Shown: positions 7,595-15,405, numbered from the stretch's first letter. The stretch is 64,000 bases of DNA from Candidatus Omnitrophica bacterium UBA6210 (GCA_002421805.1 DISM01000002.1:62001-126000), one strand, 5' to 3'. Program-made: numbers and translations. Notes: generated from the letters alone by a model not told the origin.

Positions 7595-8394
7595 GCGAAA
7601 TGATCACTGTCCGAAACCTCTGCGGCGGATACACTCATATCCCGGTTATCCACGACGTCTCTTTTTCTATCCGCAAGGGTGAAACCGTCGGCATCATCGG
7701 CCCGAACGGTTCAGGGAAATCCACGCTCCTACGGCTCATCAGCCGCATCCTGTACCTTGAAAAAGGAGAGGTGCTCCTGGAAAACAGAGATATTCGGACA
7801 TTCCCCTTAAAGGAATTTTGCCGGAAAGTCGCCTTCGTCGGCCAGGAAACGCCAACGGAATTTTCGTTTTCGAGCCGCGAAATCGTCGCCATGGGCCGCA
7901 TCCCGTATCTCAGGCGCCTTGAACCGGAAAACCAAAACGATAAGGATGCAATCGCCGAAGCCATGCGCCTCACGGATGTCCTGGAGTTGGCCGAAAGAGA
8001 AATTCAGACGTTAAGCGCCGGGGAATACCAACGCGTCATCCTGGCGCGGGCATTGGCCCAAAAAACCGAACTGATCCTGCTGGATGAACCTACGTCCCAC
8101 TTAGACATCGGCCATCAGGTACAATTCCTGGATTTACTACGGATGCTCAACCGCCGCCACTGCGTAACGATTGCCATGGTCATCCACGATCTCAATCTCG
8201 CCAGCGAATACTGCGACCGCCTGATCCTGCTACACGAAGGACGCATTTTTCAAACTGGCACGCCAGAAGATATCCTGACATATCAAAACCTTGAAACTGT
8301 CTATAAAACGGTGGTCGTCGTGCGTAAAAACCCCGTCTCACAAAAACCTTACATTGTTCTAGTACCGCGGGAGCAACTTTGTCCACGAAATTGA
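7591..8394 (+). CDS. btuD: Corrinoid ABC transporter ATPase BtuD
   Basis: The 267-residue ATPase has Walker A GPNGSGKST (37-45), a Q-loop glutamine near residue 85, the signature LSAGEYQRV (141-149), Walker B LILLDEPT (161-168) and the switch histidine at about 199. It powers BtuFC-dependent import. The start overlaps the btuC stop as ATGA-type coupling, and its last 16 bases overlap cobC. A tail of about 35 residues beyond the ATPase core is typical of this family. Confidence 0.95.
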   Translation: MSEMITVRNLCGGYTHIPVIHDVSFSIRKGETVGIIGPNGSGKSTLLRLISRILYLEKGEVLLENRDIRTFPLKEFCRKVAFVGQETPTEFSFSSREIVAMGRIPYLRRLEPENQNDKDAIAEAMRLTDVLELAEREIQTLSAGEYQRVILARALAQKTELILLDEPTSHLDIGHQVQFLDLLRMLNRRHCVTIAMVIHDLNLASEYCDRLILLHEGRIFQTGTPEDILTYQNLETVYKTVVVVRKNPVSQKPYIVLVPREQLCPRN

Positions 8395-8978
8395 TGTTCA
8401 TACGCCATGGCGTCACAAGCTGGAATCGGCAAAAAAAATACTGTGGGACCCTCGATGTCCCATTAAGTCCACAGGGACGACGGCAAGCTCGCAGGCTTCA
8501 AGCTAAGTTCAAAAAAGAAAACATCTCCCGCGTCTATAGCAGCGACAGGAAGCGGGCGATGCAGACGGCAAAGATCGTTTTCAAAAATGTTAGAATTGAA
8601 CCTCTCGCGGAATTGAGAGAAATCCATTTCGGTCTCTTCGAAGGCCTCACTCATGCCGAGATCCTCAAGAAATACAACAACCTCTACAGACAATGGCTCA
8701 AAGACCCTTTTTCCATATCACCCCCCGGTGGAGAAGATATGAAAAAGTTCAAGCAAAGAATCCTGGGTGCCTTAAAACACATCTTAAAAGACAATCCCAA
8801 TGCCAACGTGGCTGTCGTCTGCCATGGCGGGGTCATCGGCATCCTGTGTTCGTCTGTAAAAAGATCAAAAGATTTCTGGAGACATATTCCCGCCTCTGCC
8901 AGTATCAGTGTTATTGAACATGGGCATAGAAGGCTCAGGCTTGTCTCTTTTAATGAGCGAGGGCATCTCAATGGGTAA
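8379..8978 (+). CDS. cobC: Histidine phosphatase, probable alpha-ribazole-5'-phosphate phosphatase
   Basis: The product belongs to the histidine phosphatase superfamily: FIRHGVTSW near the N-terminus, a conserved glutamate in EIHFGLFEG, and the second histidine in VAVVCHGGVIG. In the cobalamin pathway CobC removes the phosphate from alpha-ribazole phosphate or cobalamin phosphate. The assignment over phosphoglycerate mutase-like relatives rests on its position inside a cobU-cobT-cobS cluster. A TTG at 8379 follows a GGGAG sequence; the alternative ATG at 8394 would leave only two residues before the RHG motif. It overlaps btuD and cobU. Confidence 0.85.
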   Translation: MSTKLMFIRHGVTSWNRQKKYCGTLDVPLSPQGRRQARRLQAKFKKENISRVYSSDRKRAMQTAKIVFKNVRIEPLAELREIHFGLFEGLTHAEILKKYNNLYRQWLKDPFSISPPGGEDMKKFKQRILGALKHILKDNPNANVAVVCHGGVIGILCSSVKRSKDFWRHIPASASISVIEHGHRRLRLVSFNERGHLNG

Positions 8979-9519
8979 GCTCGTTTTGGTCCTTGGCGGC
9001 GCCAGAAGCGGCAAAAGCCGCTTTGCCGCAAGCCTTGCGTCCGCAAAAAGCAAAAGAACCGCCTTTGTGGCCACCTGCGTGCCGGCGGATGAAGAAATGA
9101 AGCAGCGCGTCGCGCAACATCGTTCCTCCCGCCCCAAAAGCTGGAAAACCTTCGAAGAACCCGAGGATCTGGCAGGCCTAATCGCAAAAATAAAAAATGA
9201 TTTCGATTGTATCCTCTTAGACTGCCTGACGCTCTGGATCTCAAATCTTCTCCTGAAAGGTCACGATGAAGACGGCATGCATAACAAAATTCAAAAGATG
9301 GTCTCGTGCGCCAAAAATGGAAAAGCGCATCTCGTCATCGTTTCCAACGAAGTCGGATCGGGCATCGTCCCTGAACATAAACTCGGCCGGGATTTCAGAG
9401 ATGTGGCAGGCCGTATTCATCAATTCCTGGCCCATGAAGCCTGCGACGTTTATCTCGTCGTCTCTGGCATTCCTTACGCCATCAAAAAAAATGGAAAAAC
9501 TAAAAACTACTCTTTATAG
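8971..9519 (+). CDS. cobU: Adenosylcobinamide kinase / guanylyltransferase
   Basis: CobU phosphorylates adenosylcobinamide and transfers GMP to it, activating the lower-ligand attachment site. The 182-residue protein has the P-loop GGARSGKS (9-16), the histidine guanylylated in the family (His50, in AQHRSSRP), DCLTLWISNLL and the SNEVGSGIVPEHKLGRDFRD motif. The ATG at 8971 is preferred: it follows a GAGCGAGGG sequence and places the P-loop at the usual distance. It overlaps the cobC stop by 8 bases and the cobT start by 29 bases. Confidence 0.95.
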   Translation: MGKLVLVLGGARSGKSRFAASLASAKSKRTAFVATCVPADEEMKQRVAQHRSSRPKSWKTFEEPEDLAGLIAKIKNDFDCILLDCLTLWISNLLLKGHDEDGMHNKIQKMVSCAKNGKAHLVIVSNEVGSGIVPEHKLGRDFRDVAGRIHQFLAHEACDVYLVVSGIPYAIKKNGKTKNYSL

Positions 9520-10549
9520 CATCCGAGGCGTCAAAAAAGAACTCCTGCTGACGGCCCAAAAGCATCTCGACACCCTCACCAAACCCCAAGGCAGCCTGGG
9601 AAGGATGGAAGACCTGGCCTGCCGGATTATCGCTATCAGAGATACACATACGGCAGGACTCTCGCGCAAAACTATTTTTACGTTCGCGGCGGACCACGGC
9701 GTAACGGAAGAAGGCATCAGTGCATTCCCAAGAGAAGTCACGGCCCAGATGGTTGCCAATTTTCTCAACGGCGGCGCAGCTATCAACGTTCTGGCCAGGC
9801 ACGCAGGCGCACGCGTGGTGGTTGCCGACCTCGGGGTTGTCGTCGACCTTGAGCCCCAGCAGGGACTCATCATCGAAAAGATCAATTATGGAACGAAAAA
9901 CATGGTCCGAGGACCGGCCATGACCCGCAAAGAATGCATGCGTGCCATAGAGACAGGCATTAACCTTCTAAATGCGGAACACAGAAAGGGGCTCGACATC
10001 GCAGGAACGGGAGAGATGGGTATCGGCAACACCACTTCTGCCAGCGCTATTACCGCCGCCCTTCTCAAGAAACCCGCTTCCTATGTGACGGGCAGGGGAA
10101 CGGGCATTGATGACGAAAATCTCAAGCGGAAAATCGACACGGTCAGAAAAAGCATCGCCGTCAATCGTCCCGATCCCTGCGATCCCCTGGACGTCCTGGC
10201 AAAAGTCGGGGGATTCGAAATCGCAGGCCTTGTGGGCGTCATCCTCGCCGCCGCAGCCAAAAAAATTCCCGTGGTCATAGACGGCTTTATTTCCGGGGCT
10301 GCGGCGCTTTGTGCCTATCAGCTGACGCCTGCGGCCGGCGACTATATGATCGCCAGCCATTGTTCCGCAGAGCGAGGACACCGTCTCATCCTGAACCACA
10401 TGAAACAAACGCCCCTTCTGGACCTCGGCCTACGGCTCGGCGAAGGAACGGGAGCGGCCTTAAGCATGTTCATCGTCGATGCGGCTCTAAAAATCTACAA
10501 TGAAATGGCCACGTTCACGGGGGCCGGGGTCTCCGAAAAAAAGCCATGA
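9491..10549 (+). CDS. cobT: Nicotinate-nucleotide-dimethylbenzimidazole phosphoribosyltransferase
   Basis: CobT transfers phosphoribose from nicotinate mononucleotide to 5,6-dimethylbenzimidazole or a related base, making alpha-ribazole phosphate for the lower ligand. The product is 352 residues, the normal length. It contains TKPQGSLGRME near the N-terminus, FAADHGVTEEGISAFP, FLNGGAAINVLA and the glycine-rich GEMGIGNTTSASA that binds the nucleotide. The start at 9491 inside the end of cobU is chosen over an in-frame upstream extension that has no counterpart in the family. No bluB is seen in the window, so the base may come from outside. Confidence 0.95.
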   Translation: MEKLKTTLYSIRGVKKELLLTAQKHLDTLTKPQGSLGRMEDLACRIIAIRDTHTAGLSRKTIFTFAADHGVTEEGISAFPREVTAQMVANFLNGGAAINVLARHAGARVVVADLGVVVDLEPQQGLIIEKINYGTKNMVRGPAMTRKECMRAIETGINLLNAEHRKGLDIAGTGEMGIGNTTSASAITAALLKKPASYVTGRGTGIDDENLKRKIDTVRKSIAVNRPDPCDPLDVLAKVGGFEIAGLVGVILAAAAKKIPVVIDGFISGAAALCAYQLTPAAGDYMIASHCSAERGHRLILNHMKQTPLLDLGLRLGEGTGAALSMFIVDAALKIYNEMATFTGAGVSEKKP

Positions 10550-11292
10550 CAAGCTTTCTTCTGTCTCTTCAGTTTTTGACCATCATTCCCGTACGCATCA
10601 GGCATTTCGAAGAACGCAAGATGGCGCATGCAGCTATGTTCTTCCCAGCGGTCGGCTGCATCCTCGGCATCCTTCTGACCCTTTTGTACGGAGCCTGTCT
10701 GAGATGCGGATTCTCGCCATTGGCGTCAAGCACCGTCTGCGTCGTTGCCTTGATTATCCTGACGGGAGGGATGCATTTGGACGGATTAGCGGATACCTTA
10801 GACGCCATAGGCAGCTCCAAAGACCGCCAGACCATGCTCGCCATTATGCGCGAGCCGACTACAGGAGCGCTGGGAGTCGTCGGCCTCGTCTGCATCATCG
10901 TTTCAAAAATAGTCTTCTTGTCAGAGATCCCGCCGGAATTTGTGCCGGCCGCCATCATCTTCATGACGACATTCAGCCGGTGGTCACAAGTCCTCATCAT
11001 CACTGTTTTTCCGTATGCCAGAAAAGACGGCAAGGCATCTGCATTCGCCAGAGGAAAATCTCCGCGTCTCTGGGCCATAGCAACCGCCTTTGCCATTCTT
11101 GTGGCGATCATTCTGCGGCCAGCCCTCGGACTCATCGTTTTTTGTCTTTCCGGGTGTTTTTCATACGTCTGCGCCGCCATCATCCATCGCATCATCCACG
11201 GCTATACCGGCGACACACTGGGCGCTGTGACCGAAACAACCGAAACATTCATCTTGCTGTGTCTGTCAATAACAAAAGGGGTCTTCTTATGA
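10546..11292 (+). CDS. cobS: Adenosylcobinamide-GDP ribazoletransferase (cobalamin synthase)
   Basis: CobS joins adenosylcobinamide-GDP to alpha-ribazole (phosphate) in the inner membrane. The 248-residue protein is strongly hydrophobic, with the N-terminal LQFLTIIPV segment and the conserved acidic motif GGMHLDGLADTLDA near residue 75. It also has the MREPTTGALGVVG stretch near residue 105. It overlaps cobT by 4 bases and is followed, with an ATGA overlap, by the PP-loop gene. With cobC, cobU and cobT it completes nucleotide loop assembly. Confidence 0.95.
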   Translation: MTSFLLSLQFLTIIPVRIRHFEERKMAHAAMFFPAVGCILGILLTLLYGACLRCGFSPLASSTVCVVALIILTGGMHLDGLADTLDAIGSSKDRQTMLAIMREPTTGALGVVGLVCIIVSKIVFLSEIPPEFVPAAIIFMTTFSRWSQVLIITVFPYARKDGKASAFARGKSPRLWAIATAFAILVAIILRPALGLIVFCLSGCFSYVCAAIIHRIIHGYTGDTLGAVTETTETFILLCLSITKGVFL

Positions 11293-11963
11293 ATGTCAAA
11301 AACGCCATCGCCTCCTGGAGCGGAGGCAAAGACAGCTGTCTGGCCTGCTACAAGGCCATGAAAAACGGATATAACGTCAAATATCTTTTGAACTTTATCT
11401 CCCGCGAATCCAGGCGTGGATGTTTTCACGGCATAGAATCCGCCTTGATGAAATTACAGGCAGAATTGATCGGCGTTCCCCTCGTCCAAAAAGAAGTGAC
11501 GGCCGATATGAAAAAATATGAGGAGGAGTTCAAGGAAGGCGTCACGGAACTCAAGAAACAAGACATCAACCACATGGTCTTCGGAGACATCTTTCTGCTC
11601 GACCAGATCAATTGGGTCGAACGCGTTTGCCGAGACATCGGCATAACGCCCGTTGAGCCTCTCTGGGAAAACAAACCTGAAAATATCGTAGACGAATTCG
11701 TAAGCCTGGGATTTGAGGCCATCATCGTCAGTTGTCAGGCAGAAAAACTGGGCAAAGAATTCATCGGGAGAACCATCGATAAGACTCTCGCTGCGGAACT
11801 AAAAAACAGGGGGGTTTGTCCATGCGGAGAAAACGGCGAGTTCCACACCCTAGTCGTCAACGGCCCCAACTTCAAAAGAAAGATCAGGATATGTGAAAGC
11901 GAACCGATCCTCAAAGAAGGCTTCTGGAAACACTGGTTCATGGATATTCGAAAATTTGAATAA
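11289..11963 (+). CDS. PP-loop ATPase of the diphthine-ammonia ligase family (COG2102-like)
   Basis: The 224-residue product has the PP-loop SGGKDSC (11-17) and the family-specific GENGEFHTLV motif near residue 180. Relatives in archaea and eukaryotes make diphthamide on elongation factor 2, a modification bacteria lack, so the usual name cannot be taken literally. PP-loop enzymes adenylate a carbonyl group before amidation. Here the gene is the last one of a cobalamin salvage operon, coupled to cobS by an ATGA overlap and followed by a second cobalamin riboswitch. A role in corrinoid side-chain or cofactor chemistry is inferred from position only. Confidence 0.85.
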   Translation: MNVKNAIASWSGGKDSCLACYKAMKNGYNVKYLLNFISRESRRGCFHGIESALMKLQAELIGVPLVQKEVTADMKKYEEEFKEGVTELKKQDINHMVFGDIFLLDQINWVERVCRDIGITPVEPLWENKPENIVDEFVSLGFEAIIVSCQAEKLGKEFIGRTIDKTLAAELKNRGVCPCGENGEFHTLVVNGPNFKRKIRICESEPILKEGFWKHWFMDIRKFE

Positions 11964-12012
11964 ACCACGCCGAAAAATCAGGAATTCGGCGGACAAACAC
12001 AAAACGAGTCCA

Positions 12013-12130
12013 GATCGACGAAGGAAATCCTGGTGAAAATCCCAGGTGCTGCCGCGCAACGGTAAACCCGACTAAGCAAAAGGGGAGCCCGGTCGATCGT
12101 CGATCCTGGCAAGTACCCTCGCGAAGAGGG
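12013..12130 (+). promoter_or_regulatory. Second cobalamin-type riboswitch, ahead of btuB
   Basis: The leader contains GGAAATCCTGGTGAAAATCC and GCTGCCGCGCAACGGTAA, the core of cobalamin aptamers. The closing stem is GATCGACGA (12013-12021) with TCGTCGATC (12097-12105). In place of a standard B12 box there is GAGCCCGGTCGATCG, so the box is divergent. A CCCTCGCGAAGAGGG hairpin (12116-12130) ends just before the AAGGAGG ribosome-binding site of btuB. This layout suggests translational control through loop-loop pairing, unlike the terminator-based first riboswitch. Confidence 0.85.
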
Positions 12131-12142
12131 GAAGGAGGAAAC

Positions 12143-13978
12143 ATGCGTTGGCTTAGCTGGAGGATCGTCTTTTGTTGGCTTGCGTTCGCAACCCCCGTTT
12201 TTGCCCAAACAACAGATAAGGCAAATCCGGTCAACCTCGAAAAGATCGTCATTACATCTTCAAGGACCCCCCAAAACCCCGATGAAGTCACCCGAACCGT
12301 TGACGTCATCACGGCGCAGGATATTGCAGAATCGGACGCCCGGGATCTGTCCACTCTATTGACGCAACTCACATCGATCAACATCAACAGTTACGGCGGC
12401 CCCGGTGCCGTAAAGACGTTACGCATGAGAGGTTCAACCGCCTCTCAGGTCCTCGTTCTTATGGATGGCCGGCCCCTGAACAACCCCCGGGACGGGGAAG
12501 TGGACCTAAACCTTATTCCTCTGACCAACATCGAGCGCGTGGAAATCGTCCACGGTCCCGGTTCCAGTCTTTATGGCCAGGGGGCGATGGGCGGAGTAAT
12601 CAACATTATCACGAAAAACCCGCCTTTAGAAAAACAGGAAACCATGCTCTCAACGGAATACGGCACCTTCAATACAACACTGGAACGCTTTCTATATGGC
12701 GCTGCTGCCGGCAATCTAGGCGCTCTTATTACAGGCGAATACGGTTACTCGAGCGGTTATCGCGAAAACTCCGCCTATGAAACAAAAAACGGCAGCGCCA
12801 AAATCACCTACAAGATCAATGAAAGTCATGATCTCGTATTTTCCACGGCCCTTGTGAACCAGCTCGCCGGCACGCCAGGCTCTACGGCTTACCCTGATTC
12901 TGACGACAAGCAGAAAACCGTCACAAGTTTTTACGACCTGACGTGGATCTTCAAACCAAGCCGGGACGCCTCACTTTCCCTCAAGGTCTACCAGTCAAAC
13001 GATCAGCTGACGTTTGCAGAACACACAACGACGTTCAGCAAATCGGTCCATACGACAAAGGCTATCGGGGCAGACCTTCAAAGCAACTACCGGTTTCTTG
13101 AAAACCTTCTGGGGATAGCCGGCTTCAACTATGTGATCAATACCAATGCCAGCACGGATACGGGAAAACACAAATACGATCTCAAGGCTGGATTCCTGGA
13201 AATACAGTGGGACGCCCTAGAAAACCTTCATATCAACACAGGGGCCCGCGTAGATGATTATTCGAACTTTGGCAGCCAGGTCGACCCTTCCTTAAGTTGT
13301 GCCTACCAATTCAACGATCACGTGACCTTTAGAAGTGCGGTAGGCCGTTCCTTCCGCGCCCCGACATTCAATGAACTTTACTGGCCTAATGACGGCTGGT
13401 CGGAAGGCAACCCTAACCTTAAGCCGGAGACAGGAATTTCCGAAGAGATCGGCGCAGATATCCGATGGCTTGACAGGATCAGAACTGGCCTGACATTCTA
13501 CAGGACCGAATATGACGACCTCATCATCTGGGCCGAAGACACGCCTTACTTCTGGACGACCAAAAATGTCGACCGCGCCATGATCTACGGCGTGGAATGT
13601 CAAAACGTCGTGGCTTTGACCGACCACCTTTCCTGGGAAATCAATTACACGTTTTTGTCCGCAAAAAACAGCGATACGCACAAAGAACTTCCTTATCGGC
13701 CGCACCACAAAATCGATCATAAGCTAACCTGGCGCAACAACGACGGACTTGTCTGCAGCGCCACCGCCGAATGGGTCGGAAGCCGCTTCTCCGACTCGGC
13801 CAATACGACAAAGGTCAAAGGATACTTTGTCGTCGGCTTGAGTCTCTCTAAAACCATCAACCGCCACGCCACATATTTTGCGCGTATCGACAACATGCTG
13901 GCCAAAAAATACGAGGTGATGAACGGCTATCCTCAACCAGGGTTTTCTTTCACCAATGGCATCAAGGTCGAATTTTAA
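12143..13978 (+). CDS. btuB: TonB-dependent corrinoid receptor BtuB
   Basis: The 611-residue outer-membrane protein has a signal peptide (residues 1-22), a TonB-box-like segment EKIVITSSR near residue 34 and a plug domain with LRMRGSTASQVLVLMDGRP and RVEIVHGPGSSLYGQGAMGGVINI. A C-terminal beta-barrel ends in an aromatic-rich strand with a terminal Phe (IKVEF). This is the length of E. coli BtuB. The upstream cobalamin riboswitch identifies the ligand class. It would work with the TonB protein at 14112 and with BtuFCD. The start follows an AAGGAGG site by six bases. Confidence 0.95.
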   Translation: MRWLSWRIVFCWLAFATPVFAQTTDKANPVNLEKIVITSSRTPQNPDEVTRTVDVITAQDIAESDARDLSTLLTQLTSININSYGGPGAVKTLRMRGSTASQVLVLMDGRPLNNPRDGEVDLNLIPLTNIERVEIVHGPGSSLYGQGAMGGVINIITKNPPLEKQETMLSTEYGTFNTTLERFLYGAAAGNLGALITGEYGYSSGYRENSAYETKNGSAKITYKINESHDLVFSTALVNQLAGTPGSTAYPDSDDKQKTVTSFYDLTWIFKPSRDASLSLKVYQSNDQLTFAEHTTTFSKSVHTTKAIGADLQSNYRFLENLLGIAGFNYVINTNASTDTGKHKYDLKAGFLEIQWDALENLHINTGARVDDYSNFGSQVDPSLSCAYQFNDHVTFRSAVGRSFRAPTFNELYWPNDGWSEGNPNLKPETGISEEIGADIRWLDRIRTGLTFYRTEYDDLIIWAEDTPYFWTTKNVDRAMIYGVECQNVVALTDHLSWEINYTFLSAKNSDTHKELPYRPHHKIDHKLTWRNNDGLVCSATAEWVGSRFSDSANTTKVKGYFVVGLSLSKTINRHATYFARIDNMLAKKYEVMNGYPQPGFSFTNGIKVEF

Positions 13979-14034
13979 TCTTCTGCATACCCTACAAACC
14001 GAAGCGTTATCTTAGCCTTTTGAAGACAGAGAAA

Positions 14035-14076
14035 ACGGGATCCCCGCCTCCGGCATATCGGAGGCAGGGATCCCGT
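14035..14076. terminator. Long near-perfect inverted repeat after btuB
   Basis: Arms at 14035-14052 and 14059-14076 pair over 17 bases with one mismatch around a GCATAT loop. The + strand lacks a uridine tract after the stem, while the - strand reads TTTTC after it. It probably ends btuB transcription, but it could also be an operator, because the -35 box of the next promoter (14076-14081) touches its right arm. Confidence 0.55.
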
Positions 14077-14105
14077 TGCAATCCAGTCCTATGTTCTGCT
14101 ACAAT
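14076..14105 (+). promoter_or_regulatory. Promoter giving a leaderless TonB mRNA
   Basis: TTGCAA (14076-14081) and TACAAT (14100-14105) are separated by 18 bases, with TGC directly before the -10 box. The ATG at 14112 begins six bases after the -10 box, at the expected transcription start. Confidence 0.6.
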
Positions 14106-14111
14106 ATCGCC

Positions 14112-14789
14112 ATGACGGAAAATACCCTCTTCTACAGATGCCTGGCGCTCTCAGCCATCATACACGCGGGCCTGCTCTCGGTCCTGCCCAACCGGATCTT
14201 AACATATGCGCCGACGCAAAGACCCATCGAAGTCGCCTATGTCCAAAGCTTCGGCCAGGAAAAAGAAAAGGCGGACATCTCACCTGAGCCTGTCGCGCCA
14301 AAAGAACGGCGACAAATGCCGCCACAGCAGATAAGCACCTCTGAAGACAGCAAAAACATCCTCAAGGATTTTCTTAAAACGGAGATCTTCCAGCCGGAGC
14401 AGAAAACAGATCTCTCTGCACAGATGGATCCCACAGCCCAAAACCCGAAGAAGAAATCGGTACAAACACCCAATATCCCAGGTGAAACGTTCAATTCGCC
14501 GGAATATAAGAATTATTATCAGATCGTGCGCGAAAAGATCCGCAGGCAGGCCTACAGGAACTACAGATATATCCAGGAGGGGGAGGTCTTTTTGACCTTC
14601 ACGCTGGCGCGCTCGGGCGGACTCAAGGAAGTGCATGTGGATTCGGCTAAATCTGTCGAAGACGAGTACCTGCGCCGGATCGCCCTGGAGAGCGTCCAGC
14701 AATCTTCGCCATTCCCGGAATTCCCGATAAAACTTCAGGATAAAGAACAGCTTGCCTTTAACGTCATCATCTCTTTTGAGCTGAAGTGA
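14112..14789 (+). CDS. tonB: TonB family energy-transducing protein
   Basis: The 225-residue protein has a single N-terminal membrane anchor (about residues 8-28) and a long proline-, lysine- and glutamine-rich periplasmic spacer. A C-terminal TonB fold of about 85 residues contains GEVFLTFTLARSGGLKEVHV and ends in a hydrophobic beta strand. It would transmit the proton motive force to BtuB. exbB and exbD are not in the window. The start is placed at 14112 because a -10 box ends six bases upstream and no ribosome-binding site exists; upstream in-frame codons would lie within the promoter. Confidence 0.85.
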   Translation: MTENTLFYRCLALSAIIHAGLLSVLPNRILTYAPTQRPIEVAYVQSFGQEKEKADISPEPVAPKERRQMPPQQISTSEDSKNILKDFLKTEIFQPEQKTDLSAQMDPTAQNPKKKSVQTPNIPGETFNSPEYKNYYQIVREKIRRQAYRNYRYIQEGEVFLTFTLARSGGLKEVHVDSAKSVEDEYLRRIALESVQQSSPFPEFPIKLQDKEQLAFNVIISFELK

Positions 14790-14880
14790 TCCCGGGTCAT
14801 CCATGCGCCGGACAGGCGCAACAGCAATAACCACAAAATGTTCCGGCTTCTGGTTTGCCCAACACCGATGAATCTGCCTG

Positions 14881-14909
14881 TTGACAGCTCCGCAGCGTAG
14901 TGATATGAT
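14881..14909 (+). promoter_or_regulatory. Strong promoter of the rpsU transcript
   Basis: TTGACA (14881-14886) and TATGAT (14904-14909) are separated by exactly 17 bases, with TG at 14901-14902 forming an extended -10. The expected start near 14916 gives a leader of about 325 bases before rpsU. Confidence 0.8.
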
Positions 14910-14979
14910 TAGCGAATTGTGAAAAGGGGAAAATAGAACAAACGTTACCCCTTGTGTTTACATCTTGAAAATTTCTGTC

Positions 14980-15034
14980 TCACTCAGCCTCGCCAGAGGC
15001 GGGCCAGGTCGTTCGTGAAATGAACTTCGCAGGC
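14980..15034. repeat. Hairpin repeat block A in the rpsU leader
   Basis: This block reads tcActCAGCCTCGCCAGAGGC followed by GGGCCAGGTCGTTCGTGAAA and a CGCAGGC end. It is a near copy of the block at 15127-15202. The core GCCTCGCCAGAGGC is palindromic. Between the two blocks the leader also carries TCCGCCGGAGGCGGA at 15070-15084, a perfect palindrome around GGA. Confidence 0.75.
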
Positions 15035-15126
15035 TCGCCTGTCCGTCAAGGCGGGCAGGCAGGAGTTAATCCGCCGGAGGCGGAAGAATACACTAAATAA
15101 AAAGAGACTCTTCGGCCAAAACGCTT

Positions 15127-15202
15127 GTCAATTTCACTCACAAACGCCTCGGCCTCGCCGGAGGCGGGCCAGGTCATTCGTGAAATTGACTTAACGCAGG
15201 CC
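15127..15202. repeat. Hairpin repeat block B in the rpsU leader
   Basis: GTCAATTTCAC (15127-15137) and GTGAAATTGAC (15180-15190) are perfect 11-base inverted arms. They enclose GCCTCGCCGGAGGCGGGCCA and a sequence nearly identical to block A. The element has the size and symmetry of a small non-autonomous palindromic repeat, or of a paired RNA domain in the leader. Confidence 0.8.
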
Positions 15203-15210
15203 TCAGAGTC

Positions 15211-15229
15211 ATCCCGCCAGAGGCGGGAT
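15211..15229 (+). promoter_or_regulatory. Hairpin directly before the rpsU ribosome-binding site
   Basis: ATCCCGCC and GGCGGGAT form a perfect eight-pair stem with an AGA loop. Its end touches the GAGGAG ribosome-binding site of rpsU. It shares the CGCC-AGAGGCGGG core with the repeat blocks upstream and could limit ribosome access. Confidence 0.55.
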
Positions 15230-15240
15230 GAGGAGAATCA

Positions 15241-15402
15241 ATGTCGGAAGTTGAAGTCAGGAAAGACGAATCTTTCGAGGCGGCGCTTCGGCGTTTCAAG
15301 AGAAAAATAGAACGCGAAGGCATCCTCAAAGAGGTCAAAGACCGCAAGCACTACGAAAAACCAAGCGAAAAAAAGAGAAAAAAAGCCCGCAGGAAATTCT
15401 GA
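15241..15402 (+). CDS. rpsU: Ribosomal protein bS21
   Basis: This 53-residue basic protein matches bS21. It opens MSEVEVRKDESFEAALRRFK, followed by RKIEREGILKEVKDRKHYEKP and a lysine/arginine-rich tail ending KARRKF. bS21 binds the small subunit near the 16S rRNA 3' end and helps initiation on Shine-Dalgarno messages. A GAGGAG site lies 6 bases before the ATG. It sits at the end of a long repeat-rich leader, and the next gene starts 3 bases after its stop. Confidence 0.93.
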   Translation: MSEVEVRKDESFEAALRRFKRKIEREGILKEVKDRKHYEKPSEKKRKKARRKF

Positions 15403-15405
15403 CCT

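Noticed and set aside
11289..11963. Literal naming as diphthine-ammonia ligase
   Set aside because: Diphthamide is not made in bacteria; only the fold and motifs are supported.
15125..15310. A 61-codon + strand frame across the repeat and rpsU
   Set aside because: It is the wrong frame for rpsU, whose 53-residue product in the ATG 15241 frame matches bS21 and has a GAGGAG site.
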